Shown here: positions 25,944 to 35,113 of the stretch, piece after piece | Position numbering within the stretch: position 1 is the first letter of the stretch | Layout: every line of letters begins with the position of its first letter | Source of the DNA: Mangrovimicrobium sp048323675 | GTDB lineage: Bacteria > Pseudomonadota > Gammaproteobacteria > Pseudomonadales > Halieaceae | Length of the DNA: 64,000 nt | Assembly (NCBI RefSeq): GCF_048323675.1 | Contig: NZ_JBLWFK010000007.1 | Location: 145,242 to 209,241, forward strand | Direction: 5' to 3' | The notes under the pieces: generated by a model | Seen by the model: the letters and a program-made list of their open reading frames with translations, nothing else | What the model was told of the DNA's origin: nothing | The model's database searches: none | Program-made: the position numbers and the translations under genes

Positions 25944-26522
25944 ATGTTGCTGATGATCGACAACTACGACTCCTTCACCTACAACGTGGTGCAGTATCTC
26001 GGTGAGCTGGGTGCCGACGTGCACGTGGTGCGCAACGACGAAATCGGCGTGGCGGATATCGCCGCGCTTAACCCGGAGCGCATCGTGATTTCCCCCGGTC
26101 CCTGTACTCCCAACGAGGCGGGCATCTCCATGGCGGTGATCCGCGAATACGCGGGCAAGCTGCCTATCCTCGGCATCTGCCTTGGCCACCAGAGCATCGG
26201 CCAGGTATTTGGCGGCGAGGTGGTGCGAGCCCGGCAGGTGATGCACGGCAAGACCTCGCCGATCCACCACCGCGGCGAAGGGGTGTTCCGCGGCCTCAGC
26301 CAGCCCTTCGAGGCCACCCGCTACCACAGCCTGGTGGTGGCGAAGGAGAGCCTGCCGGATTGCCTGGAAATCACCGCCTGGACGGAAACCGACAATGGCG
26401 AGGTGGACGAGATCATGGGCCTGCGCCATCGCGAACTGGCGGTCGAGGGCGTGCAGTTCCACCCGGAGTCGATCCTGACCGCCCACGGTCACGACCTGCT
26501 GCGCAATTTCCTGGAGAGTTAG
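25944..26522 (+). CDS. trpG: Anthranilate synthase component II (glutamine amidotransferase)
   Basis: 192 residues. MLLMIDNYDSFTYNVVQYL starts the class I amidotransferase fold, and ISPGPCTPNEAG forms the oxyanion loop. The catalytic triad is the cysteine in LGICLGHQSIGQVFGG with the His and Glu in VEGVQFHPESILT. It hydrolyses glutamine and passes ammonia to TrpE. In some bacteria the same subunit serves 4-amino-4-deoxychorismate synthase (PabA), and dual use cannot be excluded. It sits directly between trpE and trpD. Confidence 0.97.
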   Translation: MLLMIDNYDSFTYNVVQYLGELGADVHVVRNDEIGVADIAALNPERIVISPGPCTPNEAGISMAVIREYAGKLPILGICLGHQSIGQVFGGEVVRARQVMHGKTSPIHHRGEGVFRGLSQPFEATRYHSLVVAKESLPDCLEITAWTETDNGEVDEIMGLRHRELAVEGVQFHPESILTAHGHDLLRNFLES

Positions 26523-26532
26523 GGGCCCCTAT

Positions 26533-27582
26533 ATGGATATTCAGAAGGCAATCAAGCTGCTGGTGGAAACCCGCAGCCTTGACCGTGAGGAAATGGCCGC
26601 GGTGATGCGCCAGGTGATGTCGGGCGACGCCACCGATGCGCAGATCGGCGGTTTGCTGGTGGCCCTGCGCATGCGCGGCGAGACCATCGACGAGATTGCC
26701 GGCGCCGCGCAGGTGATGCGCGAGCTGGCCACCCCGGTCAAGGTTGACTGTCCGCACCTGGTGGACCTCGTCGGCACCGGCGGCGACGGCGCCAACCTGT
26801 TCAACGTGTCCACCGGTTCTTCCTTCGTGGTGGCCGCGGCGGGGGCCCACGTCGCCAAGCACGGCAACCGCGGCGTCTCCAGTTCCAGCGGCAGTTCCGA
26901 TGTACTGGAAACCCTGGGTATGCCGCTGGACCTGGATCCCGGGCAGGTGGGGCGGGCCATCGAGCAGGTCGGAGTCGGCTTCATGTTCGCGCCCATGCAC
27001 CACAGCGCCATGCGCTACGCAGTGGGGCCGCGCCGCGAGCTGGGCCTGCGCACCATTTTCAACGTGCTCGGCCCGCTCACCAACCCGGCGGGGGTCAGGC
27101 GGCAGGTGGTCGGTGTCTACGATGCCGCGCTGTGTGAGCCGCTGGCCGAAGTGCTCGGCCTGCTCGGCGCGGAACACGCCATGGTTGTCCACGCCGAGGA
27201 TGGCCTCGATGAAATTTCCATCGCCGCGCCCACCCGCGTGGCCGAGTGGCGCGACGGCGCCGTCAGCAGCTTTGTCATCGCGCCGGAAGATTTCGCCATC
27301 GAGCGCCAGAATCTCAGCGGTTTGTCCGTCGCCAATGCCCGGGCATCGGCGCGCCTTATTCGCAGTGCGCTGGCCGGAGCCAATGAGCCGGAGGCGAAAA
27401 AGGCCGCAGCCATGCTGGCCCTGAATGCGGGTGTCACCATCTATGTGGCCGGTGTCACCGCGACCATGGCCCAGGGGGTGGCGATGGCCGAGGACCTCAT
27501 CGCCACCGGGCAGGCGGCGGAGAAGTTGAATGAATTTGTGGCCTTTACCCAGGCGATGCGTGGCGAGGCGGGTGAGCGATGA
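26533..27582 (+). CDS. trpD: Anthranilate phosphoribosyltransferase
   Basis: 349 residues, normal length. It joins anthranilate with PRPP. The PRPP-binding motif DLVGTGGDGANLFNVSTGSS, the following HGNRGVSSSSGSSDVLE and the acidic GLDEISIAAPT are family signatures. The C-terminus overlaps trpC by four bases (ATGA). It lies ten bases after trpG. Confidence 0.97.
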   Translation: MDIQKAIKLLVETRSLDREEMAAVMRQVMSGDATDAQIGGLLVALRMRGETIDEIAGAAQVMRELATPVKVDCPHLVDLVGTGGDGANLFNVSTGSSFVVAAAGAHVAKHGNRGVSSSSGSSDVLETLGMPLDLDPGQVGRAIEQVGVGFMFAPMHHSAMRYAVGPRRELGLRTIFNVLGPLTNPAGVRRQVVGVYDAALCEPLAEVLGLLGAEHAMVVHAEDGLDEISIAAPTRVAEWRDGAVSSFVIAPEDFAIERQNLSGLSVANARASARLIRSALAGANEPEAKKAAAMLALNAGVTIYVAGVTATMAQGVAMAEDLIATGQAAEKLNEFVAFTQAMRGEAGER

Positions 27583-28379
27583 ATACTGATGCACCGACAG
27601 TCCTGCGCAGGATCCTGGAACGCAAGGCGGAAGAAGTCGCCGAGCGCCGCGCGCAGCGCACGCTGGCCAGCCTTGAATCCGCCATCCCCGGTCAGTCTGC
27701 ACCCCGGGGATTCGCCGCGCGCCTGGTGGCGCGGGCGAGCGCCGGCGAGCCTGCAGTGATCGCCGAGGTCAAGAAGGCGTCCCCCAGCAAGGGTGTCATT
27801 CGCCCGGATTTCCACCCGGCGGACATCGCCCGCAGCTACGAGGCCGGCGGAGCCACCTGCCTGTCGGTGCTCACCGACATCGATTTCTTCCAGGGGGCAG
27901 ACGACTACCTGCAACAGGCGCGCGCGGCCTGTGCACTGCCGGTGATCCGCAAGGATTTCACCATCGACCCCTACCAGGTGGTGGAAGCTCGGGCTATCGG
28001 CGCCGATGCCATCCTGCTGATTGTCGCGGCGCTGTCGGATGCGCAGATGCGCGAACTCCACGACACCGCGGTCGGCGTCGGGCTGGACGTGCTGGTGGAA
28101 GTGCACGATCGCGCGGAGCTCGATCGCGCGCTGGAACTGCCGACGCCCCTGCTGGGTATCAACAACCGCGACCTGCGCAATTTCGAGACTTCCCTCGATA
28201 CCACGCTGGACCTGCTGCCGCATATCCCGGCGGATCGCACCGTGGTCACCGAGAGCGGGATTCACACGCTCGAGGATGTCGCCCTGATGCGCGCAAACAA
28301 CGTGCATACCTTCCTGGTCGGCGAGGCCTTCATGCGGGCGGAGCAGCCCGGTGAGCGGCTGCGGGAATTGTTTTTCTGA
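27579..28379 (+). CDS. trpC: Indole-3-glycerol-phosphate synthase
   Basis: 266 residues, a monofunctional enzyme without the TrpF fusion seen in enterobacteria. It closes the indole ring of CdRP. AEVKKASPSKGVIR carries the catalytic lysine region, LSVLTDIDFFQGADDYL and PVIRKDFTIDPYQVVEARAI follow, and LLGINNRDLRNFET and VTESGIHTLEDV complete the barrel. It ends the trp block; trpF and trpBA must lie elsewhere. Short palindromes follow the stop. Confidence 0.97.
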   Translation: MNTDAPTVLRRILERKAEEVAERRAQRTLASLESAIPGQSAPRGFAARLVARASAGEPAVIAEVKKASPSKGVIRPDFHPADIARSYEAGGATCLSVLTDIDFFQGADDYLQQARAACALPVIRKDFTIDPYQVVEARAIGADAILLIVAALSDAQMRELHDTAVGVGLDVLVEVHDRAELDRALELPTPLLGINNRDLRNFETSLDTTLDLLPHIPADRTVVTESGIHTLEDVALMRANNVHTFLVGEAFMRAEQPGERLRELFF

Positions 28380-28397
28380 GGCGCCTGTTGGTGAAGG

Positions 28398-28447
28398 CCG
28401 GAAGCACCATCTGGTGACTCCGGAATACCGCCGCCACCCCGCGGGGT
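28398..28447. terminator. Candidate bidirectional transcription end between convergent genes
   Basis: Two palindromes lie between trpC and the convergent TPR-methyltransferase gene: an imperfect one at 28398-28423 (CCGGA-AG-CACCA / TGGTG-AC-TCCGG) and a perfect 12-mer ACCCCGCGGGGT at 28436-28447. There is only a short T run, so termination is plausible but not proven. Confidence 0.35.
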
Positions 28448-28448
28448 T

Positions 28449-29903
28449 TCAGGCGGCAAAACGGAAGATATAAAATCCGCCGCCGATCCAGCCGGTGCGT
28501 TCCTTGCGCAATGGCGCCTCGCGGAAAGCCAGCAGTTCGAAACCGCGCTGTGCCAGGGTGGACTCTACGTACTGCCGGCTGTGGGCGAAACGACCGGTAG
28601 GCTGTAGCTTGAAACCGGAGCCGGCGATGTCCTCCGTGGTGAGGCACACTATGGCTCCCGGTGCTGCACTGCCCGCAATCGCATCACCGAGCGCAGCGAG
28701 TTCGCCGATATAAATGACAGAATCCGCGCAGAGGAACAGCGAATAGCGAGTGGCGCCGCTGTTCAGCACCGCTGCGATATCGCCGTTCAGCAACTGGTTA
28801 TAGCAGCCCTTTTCCCGGGCCTTGTCCAGCATCCGCGTCGACAGGTCGATGCCGGTGATTTGCTCGCAACGGTCGCCAAAAACCGCTCCTCCCTTACCGG
28901 TACCGCAGCCGAGGTCCGCCATATGCGAGAAAGGCGCCGCGCCGGGCAGGGTTTCATCCAGTAACTCAAGCAGTTGTTCAGGACCCCGGTAGGCAAGGGC
29001 GCCCGTGAGGTGCTGCTCGAACGTCGGGGCATAGCCGTCAAACAGCCCCTTGACGTAGCTCTCGGGAGCCGCCTCGCTGTCAATTTCCCGCGCGGCGTTC
29101 AGCAGGTGGCTTGCTTCTCCGTTCCCGGGGTTAATGTCCAGGCACAGTTGCAGGGCGTCCACGGCTTCGTCGCGCCTGCCCAGTTGTAACAGGCAGCGCC
29201 CCGCGCCGAGGAGGGCGGCCTGGGAAGCGGCGTCGTATTCGAGCGCTTCGCGATACCAGGTCAGTGCCTCCTCGAAGCGCTGGCTCTGGGAGCGAGCATC
29301 CGCAATTTTGATCCGTGCCTCCGCCGATGCCGGAGCAAGCGTCAAGGCGCGCTGGTAGCACTCCATGGCGGCGGGGCGTTGCTGGGTGTTCCTGAGGAAA
29401 CCCCCGAGGGTGATCAGCCCCTCGGCGGACTCACCCACCAGCCCCAGGTACTGGCGGTAAATACTGGCAGCCTCTTCGTAGCGGTCCAGTTTGCCCAGGG
29501 TGTCAGCCAGGTTGGCAAGGGCATCCCCATAGCGGGGTTCCAGTTGCAGCGCGCGCGCAAAATTGGGCAGCGCAGCCTGGTAATCGCCACGCGAACTGAG
29601 AATTGCGCCGATCAGGTTCAGGGGGAGCGGCTGGTCGGGATAGCGCTGGGCAAGCTCCGTGGCAAGCGCCAGCGCATTTTCCTGGTCGCCGCTCTGGTAC
29701 TGCGAAATCAGCTGCTGGAAATCGGCCTGTAATCGCGAAGGGTCCGGACGCGAGGCGGTTTGCTGCAGTAACCTGATCGCCTTGCGGGCCTTCTTGTTGC
29801 CCGGATCCCGTTGCAGTATTTGCTGATAGAGTTGCAGGGCCTCAGCGATATTGCCTTTTTTTTGTAATCGGCGCGCTTTGCTCAGTAATTCTTCAAAGGA
29901 CAT
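28449..29903 (-). CDS. TPR-repeat protein with C-terminal SAM methyltransferase domain
   Basis: 484 residues. Residues ~1-290 are tetratricopeptide repeats (IAEALQLYQQILQRDPGNKK, then FARALQLEPRYGDALANLAD and YREALEYDAASQAALLGAGR). Residues ~310-480 are a methyltransferase with MADLGCGTGKGGAVFG, ITGIDLSTRMLDKAREKG and LLNGDIAAVLN. Such TPR-methyltransferases are widespread but mostly uncharacterised; the repeats likely hold a protein or glycan partner. It stands alone between trpC (convergent) and crp/vfr (same strand, 24 bases downstream). Confidence 0.75.
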   Translation of the reverse strand: MSFEELLSKARRLQKKGNIAEALQLYQQILQRDPGNKKARKAIRLLQQTASRPDPSRLQADFQQLISQYQSGDQENALALATELAQRYPDQPLPLNLIGAILSSRGDYQAALPNFARALQLEPRYGDALANLADTLGKLDRYEEAASIYRQYLGLVGESAEGLITLGGFLRNTQQRPAAMECYQRALTLAPASAEARIKIADARSQSQRFEEALTWYREALEYDAASQAALLGAGRCLLQLGRRDEAVDALQLCLDINPGNGEASHLLNAAREIDSEAAPESYVKGLFDGYAPTFEQHLTGALAYRGPEQLLELLDETLPGAAPFSHMADLGCGTGKGGAVFGDRCEQITGIDLSTRMLDKAREKGCYNQLLNGDIAAVLNSGATRYSLFLCADSVIYIGELAALGDAIAGSAAPGAIVCLTTEDIAGSGFKLQPTGRFAHSRQYVESTLAQRGFELLAFREAPLRKERTGWIGGGFYIFRFAA

Positions 29904-29927
29904 CTATACCGTTTTCTCATTGCGTGA

Positions 29928-30572
29928 TCAGCGGGTGCCGTAGACAACCATCGTCTTGCCGGATACCGACACCAGCCCGTCTTCCTCCAGGGTCTTCAGC
30001 ACCCTGCCGGCCATCTCCCGGGAGCAGCCGACGATCTTGCCAAGTTCCTGGCGGGTGATCTTGATCTGCATCCCGTCGGGGTGGGTCATGGCGTCCGGTT
30101 CGCGGCACAGGTCGAGCAGGGTATGGGCTATGCGGCCGGTGACATCGACAAAGGCCAGGTCGGAGAGTTTGCGGGTGGTCTGCCGTAGCCGCTTGCCCAG
30201 CTGGCGGGAAATGGCGTACAGCACCTCGGGATACTGCGCGCTGATCTGGTGAAACTTTTCGTAGCTGATTTCCGCGACTTCACAGGCGGTTTTGGCCGTC
30301 ACCAACGCGCTGCGCGGTTGGATTTCGTCCTCGAACAGGCCCATCTCGCCAACGAAATCGCCCGGGTTGAGATAGCTGACCACCATCATGTGGCCGGGAT
30401 CGTCGGGATCTTCCACCAGCACCGAAACCGAGCCGTCGAGAATCAGGTAGAGGGTGTCGCCGGCCTCGCCCTGCTTGATGACGGTGGCGCGTGCTTTGTA
30501 CTGCTTGCGCTGGCAATGCTGCAAAAAGCTTTCGATGCTCGGAATGGACTGTACGATTTGTGGCTTCAGCAC
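29928..30572 (-). CDS. vfr: CRP/Vfr-type cAMP-dependent transcriptional regulator
   Basis: 214 residues, the length of Vfr/CRP. The cyclic-nucleotide pocket shows LNPGDFVGEMGLFEDE and QPRSALVTAK with the phosphate-binding arginine and serine. The hinge helix carries RRT-like RLRQTTRKLSDLAFVDVTG, and the HTH is ITRQELGKIVGCSREMAGRVL. It is expected to bind cAMP and TGTGA-type sites and control many genes. Its position after trpDC and before osmC matches vfr in Pseudomonas. A 15-base palindrome, GAGCTAG-T-CTAGCTC, lies about 36-50 bases before its start. Confidence 0.93.
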   Translation of the reverse strand: MLKPQIVQSIPSIESFLQHCQRKQYKARATVIKQGEAGDTLYLILDGSVSVLVEDPDDPGHMMVVSYLNPGDFVGEMGLFEDEIQPRSALVTAKTACEVAEISYEKFHQISAQYPEVLYAISRQLGKRLRQTTRKLSDLAFVDVTGRIAHTLLDLCREPDAMTHPDGMQIKITRQELGKIVGCSREMAGRVLKTLEEDGLVSVSGKTMVVYGTR

Positions 30573-30711
30573 ACCAACTCCCCTGTATTGTTTGATTTTT
30601 TTCCCCCGAGCTAGTCTAGCTCAGAGTTTCCATGAGGGGAACGGTAGTGTGAACAGGCGCCAGCGGTTGTGCTAAGCTTCGCGGCCGTTTTATCTGGGAG
30701 TATAAACCGGC

Positions 30712-31140
30712 ATGAAAGCAACGGTGAAATGGACGGATGGCGCCATGTTTGTGGGCGAGTCCGGCAGTGGGCACGCGGTAGTGATGGACGGTTCGCCGGA
30801 ACTCGGTGGGCGCAACCTGGGCCCGCGGCCGATGGAAATGCTGCTGATCGGCACCGGTGGTTGTTCAACCTATGACGTGATGTCGATGCTGAAAAAATCC
30901 CGCCAGCAGGTGGTCGATTGCCGGGTGGAGATCGAGGCGGAACGCGCCGACGCGGTGCCGGCGGTGTTTACCTCGATCAAGCTGCACTTCATCGTGACCG
31001 GGGTCGGCCTGAAGGATAACCACGTCAAGCGTGCGGTGGAGCTGTCCGCGGAAAAATACTGCAGCGCTTCCATCATGCTCGGCGCCGCCGGGGTGGCGAT
31101 CAGCCACAGTTACGAGATCGTGGAGTTTTCCGCGGATTAA
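30712..31140 (+). CDS. OsmC family protein (YhfA-like)
   Basis: 142 residues. LLIGTGGCSTYDVMSMLKKSR carries the first conserved cysteine (about residue 49) and AEKYCSASIMLGAAGV the second, the pair used by OsmC/Ohr proteins against peroxides. The overall pattern fits the YhfA branch, whose substrate is unknown. It is divergent from vfr. In Pseudomonas speD follows; it is absent here. Confidence 0.88.
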   Translation: MKATVKWTDGAMFVGESGSGHAVVMDGSPELGGRNLGPRPMEMLLIGTGGCSTYDVMSMLKKSRQQVVDCRVEIEAERADAVPAVFTSIKLHFIVTGVGLKDNHVKRAVELSAEKYCSASIMLGAAGVAISHSYEIVEFSAD

Positions 31141-31263
31141 TAGCCGCTCAACCGGGTTGATCCGGCCCCAGGCACTGCGCGGCGGGCCAATGTCCCCGCC
31201 GGAGGCTGGTGTCGTCGATTGACTGTGCCTGGTAGGGCGGATTGTCAGCGCGGTGGCTGCTGC

Positions 31264-31908
31264 TCAGACGTGATAGCTGCTCTCGGTCATCAGCGTGGAA
31301 ATCGCCGACATGGCGTCTTTTACCCCCGGTGAAAACTGCTTGCCCCCTGCCTCCAGCGCCTGGCGACCGTGGCGCTCTTCATCCTCCAGCATCTGCTGCA
31401 CGATCAGCCGCGACTTGCGGTCATCCAGCGGCAGGTGCTTGAGGTGGGCGCGCAGGTGTTTGCACACGCGCTCCTCGGTGGCTGCGACAAACCCCAGGCT
31501 GACTTCGTCCCCGATGGCCCCGGCCACTGCGCCGAGGGCAAACGACAAGCCGTACCAGGCGGGGTTCAGCAGGCTGGGGCGACTGTCGAGTTCCCGCAGG
31601 CGCTCCCTGCACCATACCAGGTGGTCCACTTCCTCTGCGGCTGCCAGGCGCATTTCCTCGCGCACCGTTGGCAGGCGGGCGGTCAGTGCCTGTCCCTGGT
31701 AGAGGGCCTGGGCGCAGACTTCGCCGGTGTGGTTGACGCGCATCAGGCCCGCAGCGTGGCGTTTTTCTTCGTCCGAGAGACGGGCCTCGCTGTGGCCTTC
31801 GGAGGGTGAGGCGCGGCCCGCGCTGTGGCCGCGATTACTGATGGTGCGCATCACCGAGTCGGCCTCGGTGATCAGGCGGTCCAGCAATGACAGACTGCGC
31901 TTGCGCAT
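31264..31908 (-). CDS. coq7: 3-demethoxyubiquinol 3-hydroxylase Coq7
   Basis: 214 residues. It adds a hydroxyl group late in ubiquinone synthesis. The di-iron ligands lie in MRVNHTGEVCAQALYQGQ, EEVDHLVWCRERL, a third segment near LGFVAATEERVCKHL and the final MLEDEERHGRQALEAGG, each with Glu and His in the expected spacing. It precedes purD on the same strand-facing block but is transcribed from its own start 19 bases downstream of the purD stop. Confidence 0.94.
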   Translation of the reverse strand: MRKRSLSLLDRLITEADSVMRTISNRGHSAGRASPSEGHSEARLSDEEKRHAAGLMRVNHTGEVCAQALYQGQALTARLPTVREEMRLAAAEEVDHLVWCRERLRELDSRPSLLNPAWYGLSFALGAVAGAIGDEVSLGFVAATEERVCKHLRAHLKHLPLDDRKSRLIVQQMLEDEERHGRQALEAGGKQFSPGVKDAMSAISTLMTESSYHV

Positions 31909-31928
31909 GGGGCTTACCTGTATCGCGT

Positions 31929-33224
31929 TCAGTCCTGACTATAGCGCGCCAGGGCGCGCCAGCCAATGTCGCGGCGCAGGGTCACGCCCTCCCAGTGAAT
32001 CCTGTCCGCGGCCGCGTAGCAGGCTTTTTGCGCGGCGGCGATATCCGCGCCGAGGGCGGTGACGCAGAGCACCCGGCCGCCACTGGTGACAACCTGTCCG
32101 TCCTGTTGCGCGGTGCCGGCGTGGAAGACCTTGATGTCCTCGCTGTCGACACCATCGAGGCCACTGATTACCGCTCCCTTGGTGTAGCTGTCGGGGTAGC
32201 CGCCGGCGGCGAGTACCACGCCGATAGCGCAGCGCTCGTCCCAGTCAGCGCTGGCGCTGTCGAGTTGGCCGTCCAGCGCGCTCTGGCACAGGGCTACCAG
32301 GTCGGACTGCAGGCGCAGCATGATCGGCTGCGTTTCCGGGTCGCCGAAGCGGCAGTTGTACTCGATGACTTTGGGTTCACCGGCGGGGGAGACCATCAGT
32401 CCCGCGTAGAGGAAGCCGGTGTAGGCGTTGCCCTCGGCTGCCATGCCGCGCACGGTGGGCATGATGACTTCGTCCATGATGCGCTGGTAAACAGCGGGGT
32501 CTTCGTCCACCACCGGCGCCGGGGAATAGGCCCCCATGCCACCGGTGTTGGGGCCGGTATCGCCCTCGCCGATGCGCTTGTGGTCCTGGCTGGTGGCCAT
32601 TGGCAGCACGTGCTCGCCGTCCACCATGACAATAAAGCTGGCCTCTTCGCCTTCGAGGAACTCCTCGATCACCACCCGGCAACCGGCGTCGCCGAAGGCG
32701 TTGCCGGCGAGCATGTCAGTCACCGCTGCTTCGGCCTGCTCCAGGGTCTCGGCGACAATCACCCCCTTGCCCGCGGCCAGGCCATCGGCCTTGACCACGA
32801 TCGGAGCGCCCTGTGCGCGCAGGTAGGCGAGGGCGGGCTCCAGTTCGGTGAAGTTGGCGTAGGCCGCGGTGGGAATGTTGTGGCGGGCGAGGAAGTCCTT
32901 GGTGAAGGCCTTGGAGCCCTCCAGTTGCGCCGCGCCCTTGCGCGGGCCGAAGCAGCGCAGGCCGCGCCCGGCGAAGTAATCCACCACGCCATCCACCAGC
33001 GGCGCTTCCGGGCCGACGATGGTCAGGCCGACATTGTTGGCTTCGGCGAAGTCCGCCAGTGCGGCGAAATCGCCGACCTCGATGGCCACGTTTTCCAGCC
33101 CCGCCTCGCGCGCGGTACCGGCGTTGCCGGGGGCGACAAACACCGTTTCAACATCCGCAGACTGCGCCGCTTTCCAGGCCAGTGCATGCTCGCGGCCGCC
33201 GCCGCCAATTACCAATACATTCAT
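31929..33224 (-). CDS. purD: Phosphoribosylamine-glycine ligase
   Basis: 431 residues, standard. It joins glycine to phosphoribosylamine in purine synthesis. MNVLVIGGGGREHALAWKA opens the ATP-grasp fold, followed by TIVGPEAPLVDGVVDYF, KADGLAAGKGVIVAETL (ATP lysines) and EYNCRFGDPETQPIM (metal site). It starts one base after the purH stop, so the pair is translationally coupled. Confidence 0.97.
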   Translation of the reverse strand: MNVLVIGGGGREHALAWKAAQSADVETVFVAPGNAGTAREAGLENVAIEVGDFAALADFAEANNVGLTIVGPEAPLVDGVVDYFAGRGLRCFGPRKGAAQLEGSKAFTKDFLARHNIPTAAYANFTELEPALAYLRAQGAPIVVKADGLAAGKGVIVAETLEQAEAAVTDMLAGNAFGDAGCRVVIEEFLEGEEASFIVMVDGEHVLPMATSQDHKRIGEGDTGPNTGGMGAYSPAPVVDEDPAVYQRIMDEVIMPTVRGMAAEGNAYTGFLYAGLMVSPAGEPKVIEYNCRFGDPETQPIMLRLQSDLVALCQSALDGQLDSASADWDERCAIGVVLAAGGYPDSYTKGAVISGLDGVDSEDIKVFHAGTAQQDGQVVTSGGRVLCVTALGADIAAAQKACYAAADRIHWEGVTLRRDIGWRALARYSQD

Positions 33225-33225
33225 T

Positions 33226-34794
33226 TTAGTGTCTGAAATGCCTCATTCCGGTGAACACCATCGCCATGCCGTGTTCGTCGGCGGCAGCGATGACTTCCTC
33301 GTCGCGGATCGATCCGCCCGGCTGGATGACCGCGGCAATGCCGCGCTCGCCGGCGCTGTCGATGCCGTCGCGGAAGGGGAAGAAGGCGTCGGATGCCATC
33401 ACCGAACCCTTCACTTCCAGGCCCGCGTGTTCGGCCTTGATGGCCGCGATACGCGCGGAGTTGACGCGGCTCATCTGGCCGGCGCCCACGCCCACGGTCT
33501 GGCCGTTGCTGGCGTAGACGATGGCGTTTGACTTGACGAACTTGGCCACCTTCCAGGCGAACAGCAGGTCGCTCATCTGCTGGGCAGTGGGCTGTACCTT
33601 CGATACCACCTGCAGGTCGCCGGGGCCGACCATGCCGAGGTCGCGGTCCTGCACCAGCAGGCCGCCGTTGACCCGCTTGTAGTCCAGCGCCGCGCCGGGC
33701 GCAGTCCACTCGCCACAGGCCAGCAGGCGCACGTTCTTCTTTGCGGCGACCACGGCGACGGCTTCTTCACTGACCGAAGGCGCGATGATGACCTCGACGA
33801 ACTGGCGCTCGCAGATGGCCGCGGCGGTGGCTGCGTCGAGTTCGCGGTTGAAGGCAATGATGCCGCCGAAAGCGGATTCCGGGTCGGTTTCGAAGGCCAG
33901 GTCGTAGGCCTTGCCGAGGTCGCCGGCAACCGCCACGCCGCAGGGGTTGGCGTGCTTGACGATGACACAGGCGGGCTCGTCGAAATTCTTCACGCATTCC
34001 AGCGCGGCGTCGGTATCCGCCACGTTGTTGTAGGACAGTTCCTTGCCCTGCAGCTGTTTGGCGGTGGCGATGCCGGCCTCGGCGGGCTTGGCCTCCACGT
34101 AGAAGGCTGCCTTCTGGTGCGGGTTCTCGCCGTAGCGCATGTCCTGCGCCTTGATGAACTGGGTGTTGAAGGTGCGCGGGAATTCCGCGGAGCCGCCGGG
34201 AACCTTGCGGCCGAAATAGTTGGCGATGGCGCCGTCGTAGGCCGCGGTGTGTTCGTAGGCCTTGATTGCCAGGTCGAAGCGGGTTTCCAGGGAGGTGGCG
34301 CCGTTGTTGGCCCGCAACTCCTCGAGCAGGGCGGCGTAGTCGCTGGCGTTAACCACGATATTGACGAAGCGATGGTTCTTGGCCGCGGCGCGCACCATGG
34401 TGGGTCCGCCGATATCGATGTTCTCGATCGCGTCCTCGAGGCTGCAATCGGGATTGGCGACGGTGGCCTCGAAGGGGTAGAGGTTCACCACGACCATGTC
34501 GATGTAGTCGATGCCGTGTTCGCTGGCGACGGCGTCGTCCTGGCCGCGGCGACCGAGAATACCGCCGTGGACCTTGGGGTGCAGGGTCTTGACCCGGCCG
34601 TCCATCATTTCCGGGAAGCCGGTGTACTCGGAAACCTCGGTGACCTCGAGGCCCTGTTCCTGCAGCAGCTTGTAGGTGCCGCCGGTGGAGAGCAGTTCCA
34701 CGCCGAGTTCGCGCAGGCCGCTGGCGAATTCGACGATGCCGGATTTGTCGGAAACACTGATCAGTGCGCGTTTGACGGTGACAGCTTCACTCAT
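33226..34794 (-). CDS. purH: Bifunctional AICAR transformylase / IMP cyclohydrolase
   Basis: 522 residues from the ATG at 34794 (MSEAVTVKRALIS); an in-frame start seven codons upstream is possible but would run into the fis stop region. The N-terminal IMP cyclohydrolase domain shows SVSDKSGIVEFA and STGGTYKLLQEQG. The C-terminal transformylase domain shows LRYGENPHQKAAFY, VKHANPCGVA and KSNAIVYASNGQTVG. It carries out the last two steps to IMP. It follows fis by four bases. Confidence 0.97.
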   Translation of the reverse strand: MSEAVTVKRALISVSDKSGIVEFASGLRELGVELLSTGGTYKLLQEQGLEVTEVSEYTGFPEMMDGRVKTLHPKVHGGILGRRGQDDAVASEHGIDYIDMVVVNLYPFEATVANPDCSLEDAIENIDIGGPTMVRAAAKNHRFVNIVVNASDYAALLEELRANNGATSLETRFDLAIKAYEHTAAYDGAIANYFGRKVPGGSAEFPRTFNTQFIKAQDMRYGENPHQKAAFYVEAKPAEAGIATAKQLQGKELSYNNVADTDAALECVKNFDEPACVIVKHANPCGVAVAGDLGKAYDLAFETDPESAFGGIIAFNRELDAATAAAICERQFVEVIIAPSVSEEAVAVVAAKKNVRLLACGEWTAPGAALDYKRVNGGLLVQDRDLGMVGPGDLQVVSKVQPTAQQMSDLLFAWKVAKFVKSNAIVYASNGQTVGVGAGQMSRVNSARIAAIKAEHAGLEVKGSVMASDAFFPFRDGIDSAGERGIAAVIQPGGSIRDEEVIAAADEHGMAMVFTGMRHFRH

Positions 34795-34798
34795 TGCC

Positions 34799-35113
34799 TT
34801 AGCCCTTCTTGCCAATCAGTCCGTACTGCTTGAGCTTCTTGCGCAGGGTGCCGCGGTTCAGCCCCAGCATGATCGAGGCCTTGGTCTGGTTGTTGCGGGT
34901 GTACTGCATGATTTCTTCCAGCAGCGGCGCTTCGACTTCCGCCAGAACCATCTGGTAGACATCGGTGGAAAGCTGGCCGTCCAGTTCGGCCAGGTATTGC
35001 TGGACACATGCAGTTACTGCGTCGCGCAGACCTGACTGCGAGGTCATTGCGCCCTGTTCATCGTTTGCGGCGGTGTCAGTGTCGAGGGGAGAGAGAGGTT
35101 CAGCTCTGGTCAT
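34799..35113 (-). CDS. fis: DNA-binding protein Fis
   Basis: 104 residues starting at an ATG that overlaps the dusB stop. The C-terminal half has EAPLLEEIMQYTRNNQTKAS and the helix-turn-helix LGLNRGTLRKKLKQYGL, almost the standard Fis end. The N-terminal ~25 residues are longer and variable compared with E. coli Fis (98 residues). Fis bends DNA and activates rRNA promoters in fast growth. The dusB-fis order is conserved across gammaproteobacteria. Confidence 0.95.
   Translation of the reverse strand: MTRAEPLSPLDTDTAANDEQGAMTSQSGLRDAVTACVQQYLAELDGQLSTDVYQMVLAEVEAPLLEEIMQYTRNNQTKASIMLGLNRGTLRKKLKQYGLIGKKG

Noticed and set aside
24429..26492. 687-codon minus-strand frame opposite trpE and trpG
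   Set aside because: Shadow of well-identified trp genes; His- and Arg-rich composition is typical of antisense GC-rich frames.
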